Source: Fulvia fulva (lineage: Eukaryota > Ascomycota > Dothideomycetes > Mycosphaerellales > Mycosphaerellaceae). Taken from it: DNA of 64,000 bases. Both the position numbers and the translations under genes were made by a program. The stretch is from contig NC_063012.1 of NCBI RefSeq assembly GCF_020509005.1, positions 8,060,001 through 8,124,000 of the forward strand, in the 5' to 3' direction. Below the pieces are notes generated by a model. That model was given only the letters and a program-made list of their open reading frames with translations, searched no databases and had not been told where the DNA came from. This document shows, piece after piece, positions 21,390 to 30,876 of the stretch (the first letter of the stretch is position 1; every line of letters starts with the position of its first letter).

Positions 21390-21954
21390 CTCTGTCTCTG
21401 TCTCTGTCTCTACTGAGCTGTCTCGCGGCCGCATCCCTTTGCTGCACTGCACTGCACCCTGCCTTAGAACAATCGAGCCACGTGCCACGCCCGACTGACT
21501 TGCACGCTATACTCGCACACTGTGTGCCCTCTCCTCTGCTGCGACGCGCCTCCATCCGACTCGCCTCGACACCGCTGCCCGCGCACCTCAGCTCGTATCA
21601 GCCGCAGTAGCGCTCGCATTCGAGGGTCGCCTAACAGCGTAAGGTGCCTGGCTGACTGCGAGATCCCCGACTCCCGGGTGGATCTATCAATACCAGGGCT
21701 GGTCAGCGACAGGGGACACAGCACGCAAAGTGGCATCCACACACTCGCCTGCCTCTGGAGCAGAGGCTTCGTCCTCAACTGCATCCAAAGGTCACCGTCG
21801 CCGCACATCGCGACCCAGTGTCCATGCGCCGATTTCCCTAGACCCGGCCTCCAATTGGACCCACCACCAGCAGCGCGGCGCCTCACCATCGCCCTCGAGG
21901 CTGCCTTCGCTGGGCTACACATCGTTCAACGAGGACGACGAGCGGGATCACCAC
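20285..21954. other. intergenic region, about 1.7 kb, with microsatellites
   Basis: No frame here resembles a protein family. It contains a long (AC)n run and a TCTCTG repeat (listed separately). From 21643 onward the mannosyltransferase frame is already open, but without an ATG until 21955, so this part may be 5' UTR or an exon of an unseen longer first exon set. Confidence 0.5.
21322..21411. repeat. (AC)n microsatellite followed by TCTCTG repeats
   Basis: A pure AC dinucleotide run of 67 bp at 21322-21388, about 33 units, is followed directly by nearly four TCTCTG units (21389-21411). Such runs are length-variable and can adopt Z-DNA. It lies about 550 bp upstream of the mannosyltransferase start. 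Confidence 0.97.
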
Positions 21955-23609
21955 ATGTCCCTGGACCGCTCGCCTAGTCCGCGGCGTGATGGAGGGTGGT
22001 CATCGCCTGGCCTCACCACTCCTTTCGACGACACCCTCCCCAATGGCAGGCTGCGGGGACCCAGTCCGAGTCCGAATATTATGAATGGCGGCAAGGGCAA
22101 CGTTACATGGGCGAGTGCCAAGGCGAATAGTGAGAGGGTCAACGGATATCCCAGATACCAGAGCCAAAACCAGGGCTGGTTCAGCAGAGTCAGGAAGATG
22201 TCGGTCAGCCTGCCACTTTTCGCACACGGCGGACAAGAAGACAGGATCGCAGAGAAGGAAAAGCTGAATCGAGGTTGGTCGCACGACGGATCTAGCATCA
22301 ACTGGAAGGAGATCCCACGTCGAGCAGGACTGTTGCTGTCTAGAAGGCGGAAATACATGGCACTGTCTGTTCTCGCGGCGATCTTACTACTATGGCTGTA
22401 CAGCAGTTGTAAGTCTCTTCCTCGTCAGTGATGGAAATCAGGCTAATAAGTTCGCAGCCCTCGTCTTCTGGTACAGAAGGACATCATGGCTTGGAGGTGG
22501 TTCCAAATTCGTCTTGATACTGGGCGCAAACCAGGGGGGCGGAGTCATGGAATGGAAAGGCGCGAGAGAATGGGCAATAGAAAGAGACAGTGTCAAGAAT
22601 AAGAAGAAGTATGCTGCAAGATGGGGCTACGAGCTGGACATTGTGGATATGAGCACCAAGAAGCGATATGCCCACGAATGGAGAGAAAGCTGGGAGAAGG
22701 TGGACGTCATCCGAAATGCGATGAAGAAGTATCCCAATGCTGAGTGGTAGGACATTCGCGGATGATTGGCGCTACTTGCATGGAAGCTGACTGACAGTTG
22801 ACAGGTTCTGGTGGCTCGACCTCAACACTTTCATAATGGAGCCGACATACTCGCTGCAATCGCACATCTTCAACGACCTCAACACCAACGCATACCGTGA
22901 CATCAACGTGTATAACCCTCTGAAGATACAGCATCCTCCAAACGGTACTTCTGGCGATCCTACTGCGCCTAAATTCGCGAATTATCTGGACGATGAAGCA
23001 TTGTCCCCGGTCGGCGATGGGAAGCCAGAGAGTATCAATCTTCTCGTGCCGCAAGATTGCGGCGGCTTCAATCTGGGTTCCTTCTTCGTGCGGCGAAGTC
23101 ACTGGACCGACCGGGTACTGGACATATGGTGGGACCCAGTCTTCTACGAGCAACGACATATGGAGTGGGAGCACAAGGAACAGGATGCTCTCGAGTACAT
23201 CTACACGAACCAACCTTGGGTACGCCCACACGTCGCGTTTATTCCGCAGCGTAAGATCAACGCCTTCCCGAATGGAGCATGTGGCGACGATCGGGGGATA
23301 CCTCCTGGTGGCTGCAAGGCATTACAGATCGGAGACGACATGAGAGAGTGTGGCGTACAAGGTATCCACTATCAAGAAAAAGAGCGAGACTTCCTGGTGA
23401 ATATGGCGGGCTGCGAATGGGGGCGCGATTGCTGGGGAGAAATGTACAACTTCCGGCAGCTGAGCAATAGACTCAACCGCAACCCATGGGAGAAGTTCAA
23501 AGATTGGATCTCGGACACTTGGAACGCGCGGAAGAAGAAGGAAAAGGCGAAGCGTGACCAGGAGGCGCTGGAGGCTCAGCAGAAGGAGGAAGCTGAGAAG
23601 AAGCAATAA
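21955..23609 (+). CDS. alpha-1,6-mannosyltransferase, GMA12/MNN10/MNN11 family
   Basis: Exons 21955-22408, 22458-22746 and 22805-23609 give 515 aa. It is a type II Golgi membrane enzyme that extends N-glycan mannan in a polymerase complex. Seen: a Pro/Ser-rich cytosolic tail, one membrane anchor (YMALSVLAAILLLWLYSS), then the catalytic region with VLILGANQGGGVMEWKGAREWAIERDS and the metal/nucleotide site WFWWLDLNTFIMEP, the equivalent of the DxD box. It ends with a charged Lys/Glu-rich coiled tail. I start at ATG 21955 (MSLDRSPSPRR). The frame is open back to 21643 but with no ATG (a GTG at 21730 only). The FIMEP form looks closer to MNN11 than MNN10; that is a soft call. Confidence 0.9.
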
Positions 23610-24242
23610 CGAACCGGCCAAGGTGCCTCACTCACACAGCTCGTACATCTCTGGAGGACATCTCGATTGATATTGCGTCGGTATTGAGCGATTTCCCTGG
23701 CGGACATGACCCCAGCAGAACCCTGCCTCTTCAGCGACATGTACTCAGGATTTGACTTCCTTCCACAACAACTACTTGGAGCGATTTTGCATACGTTGAT
23801 ACTGCATCACTGGAGGTCGACTCTCCACGGCGTTTCTGTGGCATTCAACGATTTGTGGTGGAAAGGTGTATTAGCACGACCTGCGTCGCCAAAGGACCGC
23901 AGAGAGCAGAATGGGCCAGGCCACGAAGTCGCAGGGAGTGGCGAGTCCACTTTGTCTGCATTTGAAGGATTGTGCACTGCTTGGTTGGACCAGCAGGTCC
24001 AACGGGCAGAGGTTGCACCACACACCATGGCTTTGATTCGAATTGAGATGTAGAGATAGATTATTACGTGATACCACCAAAGTATTGACTGCATTCATGT
24101 CGCAAAGTATTCGATGGTGCTCGTTGATTTGCGTTGCGTCCAGTGCCCGCTGTTAGGCAGAGGAATCTTGCGGCGCAGCCAATGCCAACGCGAAATTGTC
24201 GCGTCGTGTCCTCGCATCAACTTTCCACGCAACGACCATGCC
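23610..24242. other. intergenic, about 630 bp
   Basis: It contains a 115-codon plus-strand frame at 23706-24053 (MTPAEPCLFSDM...) with no recognisable domain and no splice context. I treat it as chance or UTR. The promoter of the tyrosyl-tRNA synthetase should be in the right part. Confidence 0.35.
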
Positions 24243-25963
24243 ATGTCACGCACCATCCTCAACCGTCTGAATGCGAGCAGACCGTACATATGCGCCGAAT
24301 GTACGGCTCGACTGACACCGCATCGACTGCGACGATATGCATCACTACCAATGGCAGCACCTAAACGAGGTGTCTTGAAGCTCCTCGAGCAGCGAGGATA
24401 TGTCAATCAGATCGCTGGGTAGGCCGACACGACCAGATAGCATGCGAGAGCAAGCACCTGACTGAGCGACGCCAGTGATCGCAACGCCCTCGAAGGCCTC
24501 CTCGATACAAGACAAGTCGGCTTCTATGCAGGCATCGACCCCACCGCGCCATCGCTCCATCTTGGCCATCTTCTCCCGCTCATGGTCCTCTTCTGGCTCT
24601 ACCAGCATGGCCACCATACTGTCAGTCTTGTGGGAGGCGCGACGGCGAAGGTGGGCGACCCCAGTGGCAGACTCACGTCGCGGGCGAAGACTGCAGAGGC
24701 TGTGACCGAGTCAAATCTTCAGGCTATGCATGCTCAGGTCGCGCAGCTTTGGCAAAATGCCATACAATATGGGATCAGACATGGGCAAGGCGGAGAAGGC
24801 GTGGGCAGGAAGGAGTTATTGAACAACGCGCAGTGGCTGGACAATCTGAATATACTCCAGTTCTTGAAGCTGATGGGCAATGGCATGAGGGTGGGTACCA
24901 TGCTGGGTCGAGATACGTGAGTTACCTCTACGCACATCGCAGGCAACAGCCACGCAAAGCTGTCAAATCTGCGGATATCCTGGCTAACGGCTAGCTACAG
25001 TGTACGAAACAAGATGGAAAAGGGCGACGGCATGTCCTTCTCAGAGTTCACGTACCCACTACTGCAGGCCTGGGATTGGTGGCAGATGTATCAAGATCGA
25101 GGAGTGCAGATCCAAATTGGAGGTAGCGACCAGTATGGGAACATCATCGCTGGTATCGACGCCGTAAAGTACATCAGTCAACAAAACGAGCAAACTCCAG
25201 CCAACGAGCATCTGCGGCAGGAGAGATCGCCAATGGGTCTCACGGTACCTCTACTGGCTACGTCGAGCGGTGAGAAGTTTGGAAAGAGCGCTGGCAATGC
25301 GGTATGGCTTGATCGCAACCTGACGTCGCCGTTCGATCTATATGGAGTGAGTGCTGAAGCTGGCTATGCAGCAACGACGATTGACTGACCGCGCTGTAGT
25401 TCCTGCTACGCTCCACCGATGATGACGTTGAGCGATACCTGAATCTATTCACTTTCGTGACGAATGACCAGATTGCAGCTATCATGATCGAACACAGGGC
25501 AGATCCAGGGAAGCGGATAGCTCAGCATCTGTTGGCAAGCGAAGTGCTGGAGCTTGTCCATGGTCCCGAAGAAGCCATAAGAACACGAGAAGAGCATGAA
25601 ACCATGCGACGGCCGACTGTAGCCTCCCTCATGAACCAGAATGCCGGCAACACGGACACCCAGCAAGCTGCGGCCGCGAATCAGCACATAGCGTTACCGA
25701 AATCCCTCGTACTGGATGCACCCTTTTCTCGCATCCTGTACCACGCTGGGTTGGTAGCAACCAAATCCGAAGGAGCTCGTGCTATCTCGAAAGGCGGCGC
25801 CTACGTTGCCACTTATACTCAAGGCACAGAAAGCGAGCTCAACTTTGTGCCTATTAAAGACCAGCGTCCTGCCGACATTGCCAGCCTTTCAATAGACGGC
25901 ATTCTGATCTTGCGCCTGGGCAAGTGGAAGGTTCGTGTGATCAAGGTCCTGGATGATAAGTAG
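24243..25963 (+). CDS. MSY1: mitochondrial tyrosyl-tRNA synthetase, 508 aa, 4 exons
   Basis: Exons 24243-24418, 24476-24916, 25001-25346 and 25400-25963 join in frame. This class I enzyme charges tRNA-Tyr in mitochondria. The N-terminus is Arg-rich with few acids (an import signal). It has YAGIDPTAPSLHLGHLLPL (HIGH-type motif HLGH), GGATAKVGDPSGR, the tyrosine-binding QIGGSDQYGNI, and the KMSKS-type loop KFGKSAGNAVWLD. The C-terminal domain resembles an S4-like RNA-binding fold (VATKSEGARAISKGGAYV). Some fungal homologues (CYT-18 type) also help splice group I introns; the sequence alone does not show whether this one does. Confidence 0.95.
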
Positions 25964-26070
25964 TTCGAGGCGTCAGGCCTTGAGGCGCCACGGTGGACTG
26001 AACATAAGGCCACCGTTCCTCGCTAGTGCTCAGTACTTGGCATCTCCTCTCCACCCGACTTACACATTTC

Positions 26071-26891
26071 TCAATGCTTCTGCTTCAATCTCAGAGTCTT
26101 CACGTGTTCATCAAAACGCCGGAGAGCGAAGACTCCCTGCCAAACCGAAGAGTGTTAGCTATACTTGAGAACCAAGTGGCAATGTTGCAGCAGATGGTGC
26201 CACGCATGCCTGAGACTGACGATTCCTTCTGCCCTCCTGTACATACCTCAATGAAGAAGGACGCAGCCCAGAGCCAGAATACCCTCGATCGAGGGTTCAC
26301 GGAGTGGTGCAATAGTCTGCTGCTTGCAAAGTGTACCGCCTCTGTTCCGTGGATGAGTACCATGAGCCCGATGACCCAAGGCTGTATCGCCCAGCTGAAC
26401 CGAGCGAATGCAGGCCATATGTGACCGACAGGTCCTCCAGCTGCAAACCACCACCTTTGGCTGTATGCCAGGAAAGTCGCCGAGATGATTGCAATTTCGG
26501 TCATGTACATAGGAGTGTTGGGTGGAATGTACTGCTTGACAGTCACGTCTGAGTGGCCGAGTGCTTTGCGGCATTCCTTGTCCAGCTCAACGACACGCTC
26601 CCGGGCCTCTCGGTAGGAAGTCATGGCAGGCTCGAATGGGACTCGGTAGTCTCGTCCGTGGCAGGACAGTGTCATGCTGCTGAGTGTGATGTCGGTCATT
26701 CGACCGTCATGAGCGGGCAAGAGGGAGACCTTGCCCCAGTATTGCAAGTATCGGCTGATCTAAGTGGCATCAGTTTCATGGTTGAAAGTTGGTTGTGAGA
26801 TCGAGGTACGTACTGAGTCGTGATGGTCCTTGTTCATGTGTGAGATGATCCTGTCCCTGGCGGCTGCATCTTGGCTATCACTGTCTGCCAT
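26071..26891 (-). CDS. DUF2470 membrane protein, 218 aa, 3 exons
   Basis: Exons (minus) 26891-26814, 26759-26247 and 26136-26071 join in frame. The N-terminal DUF2470-like part reads IISHMNKDHHDS/ISRYLQYW then MTDITLSSMTL. This His/Asp pattern resembles the C-terminal module of haem-utilisation (HugZ-like) proteins. Two or three membrane segments follow (IAIISATFLAYSQ, WVIGLMVLIHGTEAVHF, VFWLWAASFFIE), ending in a short basic tail RRFDEHVKTLRLKQKH. Without splicing of the third exon the frame ends in an unrelated tail, but GTATGT, GCTAAC and GGCAG mark a clear 110-bp intron. Function is unknown. It is convergent with the tRNA synthetase, 107 bp apart. Confidence 0.85.
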
Positions 26892-27734
26892 GCTGAACTT
26901 GGTGGGCTGCTGTGCAATGTTCTGCAGTTGCCACGCTGCCCTTGTTGAGATCATCGGTCATGAAGTGGCTCGAATGGTAAGTGACCAGTCACATGACTGG
27001 GAACTTTGCCGAAGCCGACGATGCTCTGTCAATCTGTGCTCGAGAACAGTCTCTCATCTCTCACGCGAACAACAACATCTACCGCCAAGAGGTATCTCGT
27101 GAACGTATGATCTCCGCGATGAATCTATTGCACCGCAGCGCCCTACCAGCCGAGTGATGGACTCTCCTGCACGTTACGTCAGTCACAACTACGAGCGCTT
27201 TGCTGGACCACTTTACACGCTTCGAGCACAACCACGACACCACGCGTCTGATCGAAACCGCTGCTTTTTTGACAGCATCCTAGTCACGATGACTCTCGTC
27301 GCATGCCAATTCCGTGGTACTCGAAACGCAACTCGCCACCTTCTTCTGCGCTGGATACTGCAAGACGACAAAGCACCTGCAAACCATACCTCTTTAGGAT
27401 CTGCAGTAGAGCAATCCAGTCACCAAAACCAGAGAGCTTCAAGACTCAGCCACGTCGTTCAACATGGGCCCTAGTAACATTCCTTCACCCAGACATCTGA
27501 AACAAGCTATATCCCTGTCGACTGTGGCTAGTAAGCGGAGCTCACGTTGCGTCAGAGTGCAAGGGTAGTTTTGCGAAGAGCACTTTGGCTACCATCGTGA
27601 AACAGGTTTGGTCAACCATTTCTCGTGACAGTCCCGTCTGCTTCTTTTGCATATCATTCCCTTTCTTCGATTCCGCATTTCCACAACACAGCCAGGCGCC
27701 TCACATCAAACCAACCAACACCACTCGAATCAAA
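26892..27734. other. intergenic, about 840 bp, possible decayed coding sequence
   Basis: Between about 27154 and 27474 more than one plus-strand frame looks locally protein-like (for example from 27203, LDHFTRFEHNHDTTRLIETA ending in a stop near 27281), but no model joins them. This could be a broken gene or the 5' UTR of the following gene. A pyrimidine-rich stretch at 27630-27680 is typical of a fungal promoter/UTR. Confidence 0.3.
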
Positions 27735-28478
27735 ATGTCAGCGAAGCAGGAAGAACAGAGCCAGAGCGCTTCTGCCGAAGGTGAGGGCAACCTAAACGTC
27801 GGTGCCAATGCTTCCGGCAATGCACAAGCAAGCCAGAGATCATCGAAGCGAACACCTAAGAAGCTCGGCCAAAAAAACCAACAGCAGCAGCCGACTCCAG
27901 ATCAAACCGACGAGGCCGATGCTGAAGGTGGTGCAGAGGCAGACGGACAAGCGAATGGGAACGTCGAAGCCGAAGCCGAAGCTGACGGCGAAGAAGAAGC
28001 TCAGCAGGAACAGCCCCAGCAACAACGCCAACAATCTCGTCGACGACAAAGCCGAGGACGTGGACGCAAAGGTGGCCAGGAGAGCGATACCGAATCCGTA
28101 GCTCGGAGTGATCAGAGTGCCCAAGGTGGTCGCAGACAACGCCAGCGCAAGAACAAGCAGCAAGCTCAAACCAAGGACTCCCAGGGTGGCCCTCTTGACG
28201 ACATCACCGAGCAGCTTCCAGGCGGCGAACTTGTGAACCAAGCTGGCGACCTCGTCCAAGGGACTGCTGGAGATGCTGTCAACTCCGTTGGCGACACCGC
28301 TGGTAAAGCTTTGGGCGGTCTGACTGGTGGCGGCCAGAAGGGTCAACAACAAGGTGGCGGTGAAGAAGAGGAAGGCGGAGGCGAGCAGCTTCGATTGAGA
28401 CTGGAACTGAACCTCGATATTGAGATCCAGTTGAAGGCGAAGATTCATGGTGATCTTACCTTGGGTCTGCTCAACTAG
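27735..28478 (+). CDS. hydrophilic protein with C-terminal LDIEI/GDLTL motif (copy A), 247 aa
   Basis: Intronless. The first about 220 residues are very polar: Gln/Glu/Ala-rich with RGRGRKGG-like basic repeats, then a Gly-rich part with a repeated amphipathic pattern (GGELVNQAGDLVQGTAGDAVNSVG) similar to LEA-like or hydrophilin proteins. The end (28389-28472) is an alternating hydrophobic/charged strand-like motif, LRLRLELNLDIEIQLKA then GDLTLGLL. The neighbouring copy B ends in the same motif (21 of 28 positions identical). The frame continues upstream to 27585, but ATG 27735 follows a pyrimidine-rich leader and a good AAA context. Function unknown. A desiccation/stress-type protein or a membrane- or aggregate-binding tail are options I cannot decide between. 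Confidence 0.85.
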   Translation: MSAKQEEQSQSASAEGEGNLNVGANASGNAQASQRSSKRTPKKLGQKNQQQQPTPDQTDEADAEGGAEADGQANGNVEAEAEADGEEEAQQEQPQQQRQQSRRRQSRGRGRKGGQESDTESVARSDQSAQGGRRQRQRKNKQQAQTKDSQGGPLDDITEQLPGGELVNQAGDLVQGTAGDAVNSVGDTAGKALGGLTGGGQKGQQQGGGEEEEGGGEQLRLRLELNLDIEIQLKAKIHGDLTLGLLN

Positions 28479-28961
28479 AGGCTGGTACTTTGTAGGTGTA
28501 TGGGGCTGGGACATTTCTGTTTTGTTATTCGTGCTAATCTGTGGCGAACTGTACGGTAAATAGCCGGGAACAATTGCAACAACATTTCACAGAGCCGTAC
28601 ACGTGCCTATTGCTCCGTCTATGAATGCCATATCCACTGCGCTTGAGTGAATCTTGTCAGGTCTCTATGCAGAGTACCGCGGGGCATTGGGTGAAGCCAC
28701 TGGCAACATGGTCATGATCTGAGCCAACAGTCTGCTTGTTTTCCGTTCCACGTCATAACGACCATACTTCCAAGCATCTCGGACAGCTTCTCGCCACTGT
28801 ACGCGGCTGGCGTGGCGAGCTTTGTTTCTGCAGGTCAGTGGCACGCAGTGTTCCGAAACATGCCTTCACGCGTGCTATGCCAATTTCTGCGCCTCAGCTG
28901 AAGTCACTCGAGCCGCCGCTCTGGGCATTGACGCGCAACCTGCCGCCGAACCTTGAGCCAA
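28479..28961. other. intergenic, about 480 bp
   Basis: 3' flank of motif gene A. No recognisable gene or repeat. Confidence 0.35.
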
Positions 28962-29447
28962 ATGCCACTCTCCAGACCCCTGCACGCGTCATACGGACCA
29001 AAGCGCCCACCTCCACCAAAAGACAACACCACATCTTCAATCGTGTTTTCTTTATCCAATATCAGGCCCATTGCAACCAGCAAATTTATATACGTGTTTG
29101 GATACATCACTAAACAAATTGTCGTGCTTGGATTGGCTATATGTGGTGTTGTTGTCGCATGCTACCGTCGCAAACTTTTCACCTGTTTCTTAGATTGGAG
29201 AAGCTACTGCAAGATGACCAAACACCTTTCAACACCTCAAAAGAATCAGACAGTAGGAGCCTATCACTACTGCAGACTTAAGGGCATCAAGTGCTCGCAA
29301 AGAGACTTTGTTAAGACCTTCAAACCGCTCTTCGCACCCACAAGGCATCAGGTGCGCAATGCTCTGGACACTGCAGGCTCAAGACAGCCATATCATCCGA
29401 GAGATTGGAGAATATCATATTCAGCAGGGGTCAGAAGAACGCAGTAG
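28962..29447 (+). CDS. possible orphan small membrane protein, 161 aa
   Basis: An ATG-initiated frame without introns. It has a Pro/Lys-rich start, a hydrophobic segment (ITKQIVVLGLAICGVVVACY, about 45-64) and a basic Cys-containing tail. No family is recognised and the base composition is slightly more AT-rich than its neighbours. It may be a real lineage-specific gene, an exapted repeat fragment, or chance. Confidence 0.3.
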   Translation: MPLSRPLHASYGPKRPPPPKDNTTSSIVFSLSNIRPIATSKFIYVFGYITKQIVVLGLAICGVVVACYRRKLFTCFLDWRSYCKMTKHLSTPQKNQTVGAYHYCRLKGIKCSQRDFVKTFKPLFAPTRHQVRNALDTAGSRQPYHPRDWRISYSAGVRRTQ

Positions 29448-29955
29448 ATACACATTGTGACTATAGACGCAGCAGAACGAAGAACCAGGTGGTGTGGATG
29501 TGAATAGAGAGATAGAACAACACCTTCAGAAATGAACATAATCCCACCAGTTGTTTTGGGCGGTTTGGTCAGTGTGGAGCATGCCCTGCAACGTGCGGGC
29601 CTCGTGGAAAGGTACCCGAGAATGGCGCGATGAGGGATGCGCTAGTGCTTGCATGAAGCTAAACGTCAGAGTGTGGCTGAACAGACATGGGTGAGCTGCA
29701 AGCAAGATGGACCGGAGTTACGCGATCGCTCGTCAAACAGGTTTCGCGATCCGGTCTCATGCCTCTCTTGTGGATTGGCCCTTGATTTACCTTGCTTCAG
29801 ATCGGAAGACTGGACGACTCTGTACAGGAGCTCCGCACTGCATCACAAGAGCACCTTCAACAAACCACTGCTTTCCCCATCAATCCTCCGTATACTTGGC
29901 CGACCAGAGCGCATATCCAGACGATAATCTCAACATAGGGAATCCAGGCAAGAAG
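29448..29955. other. intergenic, about 510 bp
   Basis: Upstream region of motif gene B. The copy B frame is open upstream to about 29707 without obvious conservation. No repeat or motif was seen. Confidence 0.3.
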
Positions 29956-30561
29956 ATGTCGTTCAACGAAAAGGACCGGAAGAAGTGGGTGGAGGAGCCA
30001 CAGCTGGAGCATCTGTCCGAGGAGACTCTCAAGAACCCCCCGAAGCAGAGGACCGTCCAGCAACAACAAAAGCAAGACAAGCTCATCAAGCAAGAACGAC
30101 GGGAGCAAGGTATCGACACCGCACGATCGCGTTCTTCCTCGCGAAGAGATCGGAGGAAACGCATCAAGCAGGCCATGGAAGACGGCACGTACATGAAGAC
30201 TGCATCGCTGGAGGCGCTGGAAGAAGCGGATGCAAACCACGACCTGGCAGCGATGAGACCTTTTGAGCGTATCGGACCCGACAGTACTTCTATGGATGGA
30301 CCTGTGACGATGGCAAGAGCGAAGAGAGGAGAGATTCCCATTCGAGGGTCGAATCCTAACCAGCCATATTACCTCCCACCCGAACAGCAGGAAGGCGTGA
30401 GTTGTGATGGAAGATGTCGCCGGCAATGATGAATACTAACACTTCGTCAGAGTGCACTCAAAGATACAGATGGCCTGAAACTGACCCTGGAAGCGAACCT
30501 CGACATCGAAATCGAGCTGAAGGCCAGCATTCGTGGTGACCTGACACTTTCACTATTGTAA
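29956..30561 (+). CDS. hydrophilic protein with C-terminal LDIEI/GDLTL motif (copy B), 183 aa, 2 exons
   Basis: Exons 29956-30396 and 30451-30561 join in frame across a 54-bp intron with a textbook TACTAAC branch. Exon 1 encodes a charged helical protein rich in Lys/Arg/Glu/Gln (KDRKKWVEEPQLEHLSEETL, SSSRRDRRKRIKQAMEDG) with a Pro/Tyr end. Exon 2 carries nearly only the motif LKLTLEANLDIEIELKA then GDLTLSLL, matching copy A 2 kb upstream. The rest of the two proteins is unrelated, so the motif looks like a separable module. The stop TAA at 30559-30561 lies inside a GTAAGT sequence (30558-30563). If this is used as a donor to an acceptor at 30641-30643, the tail changes to ...SLFVISA. Confidence 0.82.
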
Positions 30562-30876
30562 GTCAACCTTCCCTTACCCTTCCAACGCTGCACACATGAA
30601 TCTTGCGCAATCGTCTCGTTATCGATGAGACAACAAGTAACAGTGTGATTAGTGCATAACGATGGCGCTGACCACGTGGCTCGGCAGCGAATAAAGGACT
30701 TGAGACTCTAGGCGTTAAAGGTGCTCACGGAGCGCTGAGTATGCGCCCGTACAAGCAGCACAATTTGGCAGAATCAAATGCGTTTGGGTATCTCATAGCG
30801 TCCTGTTTTACAGCCTCTGTATCATGTTTTACAATGTTCCAACGTCGCGCGACGATTGTCCTGCATGTGCACTTCA
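30562..30876. other. intergenic between convergent genes, 315 bp
   Basis: 3' flanks of motif gene B and the GAR-domain gene. Apart from the alternative acceptor for gene B (30641-30643), nothing is seen. Confidence 0.35.

Noticed and set aside
23706..24053. 115-codon plus-strand frame
   Set aside because: No domain, no splice signals and a position in a UTR-like gap.
26100..26246. Unspliced tail of the DUF2470 protein
   Set aside because: A clear intron (GTATGT, GCTAAC, GGCAG) removes it and the spliced tail fits the family better.
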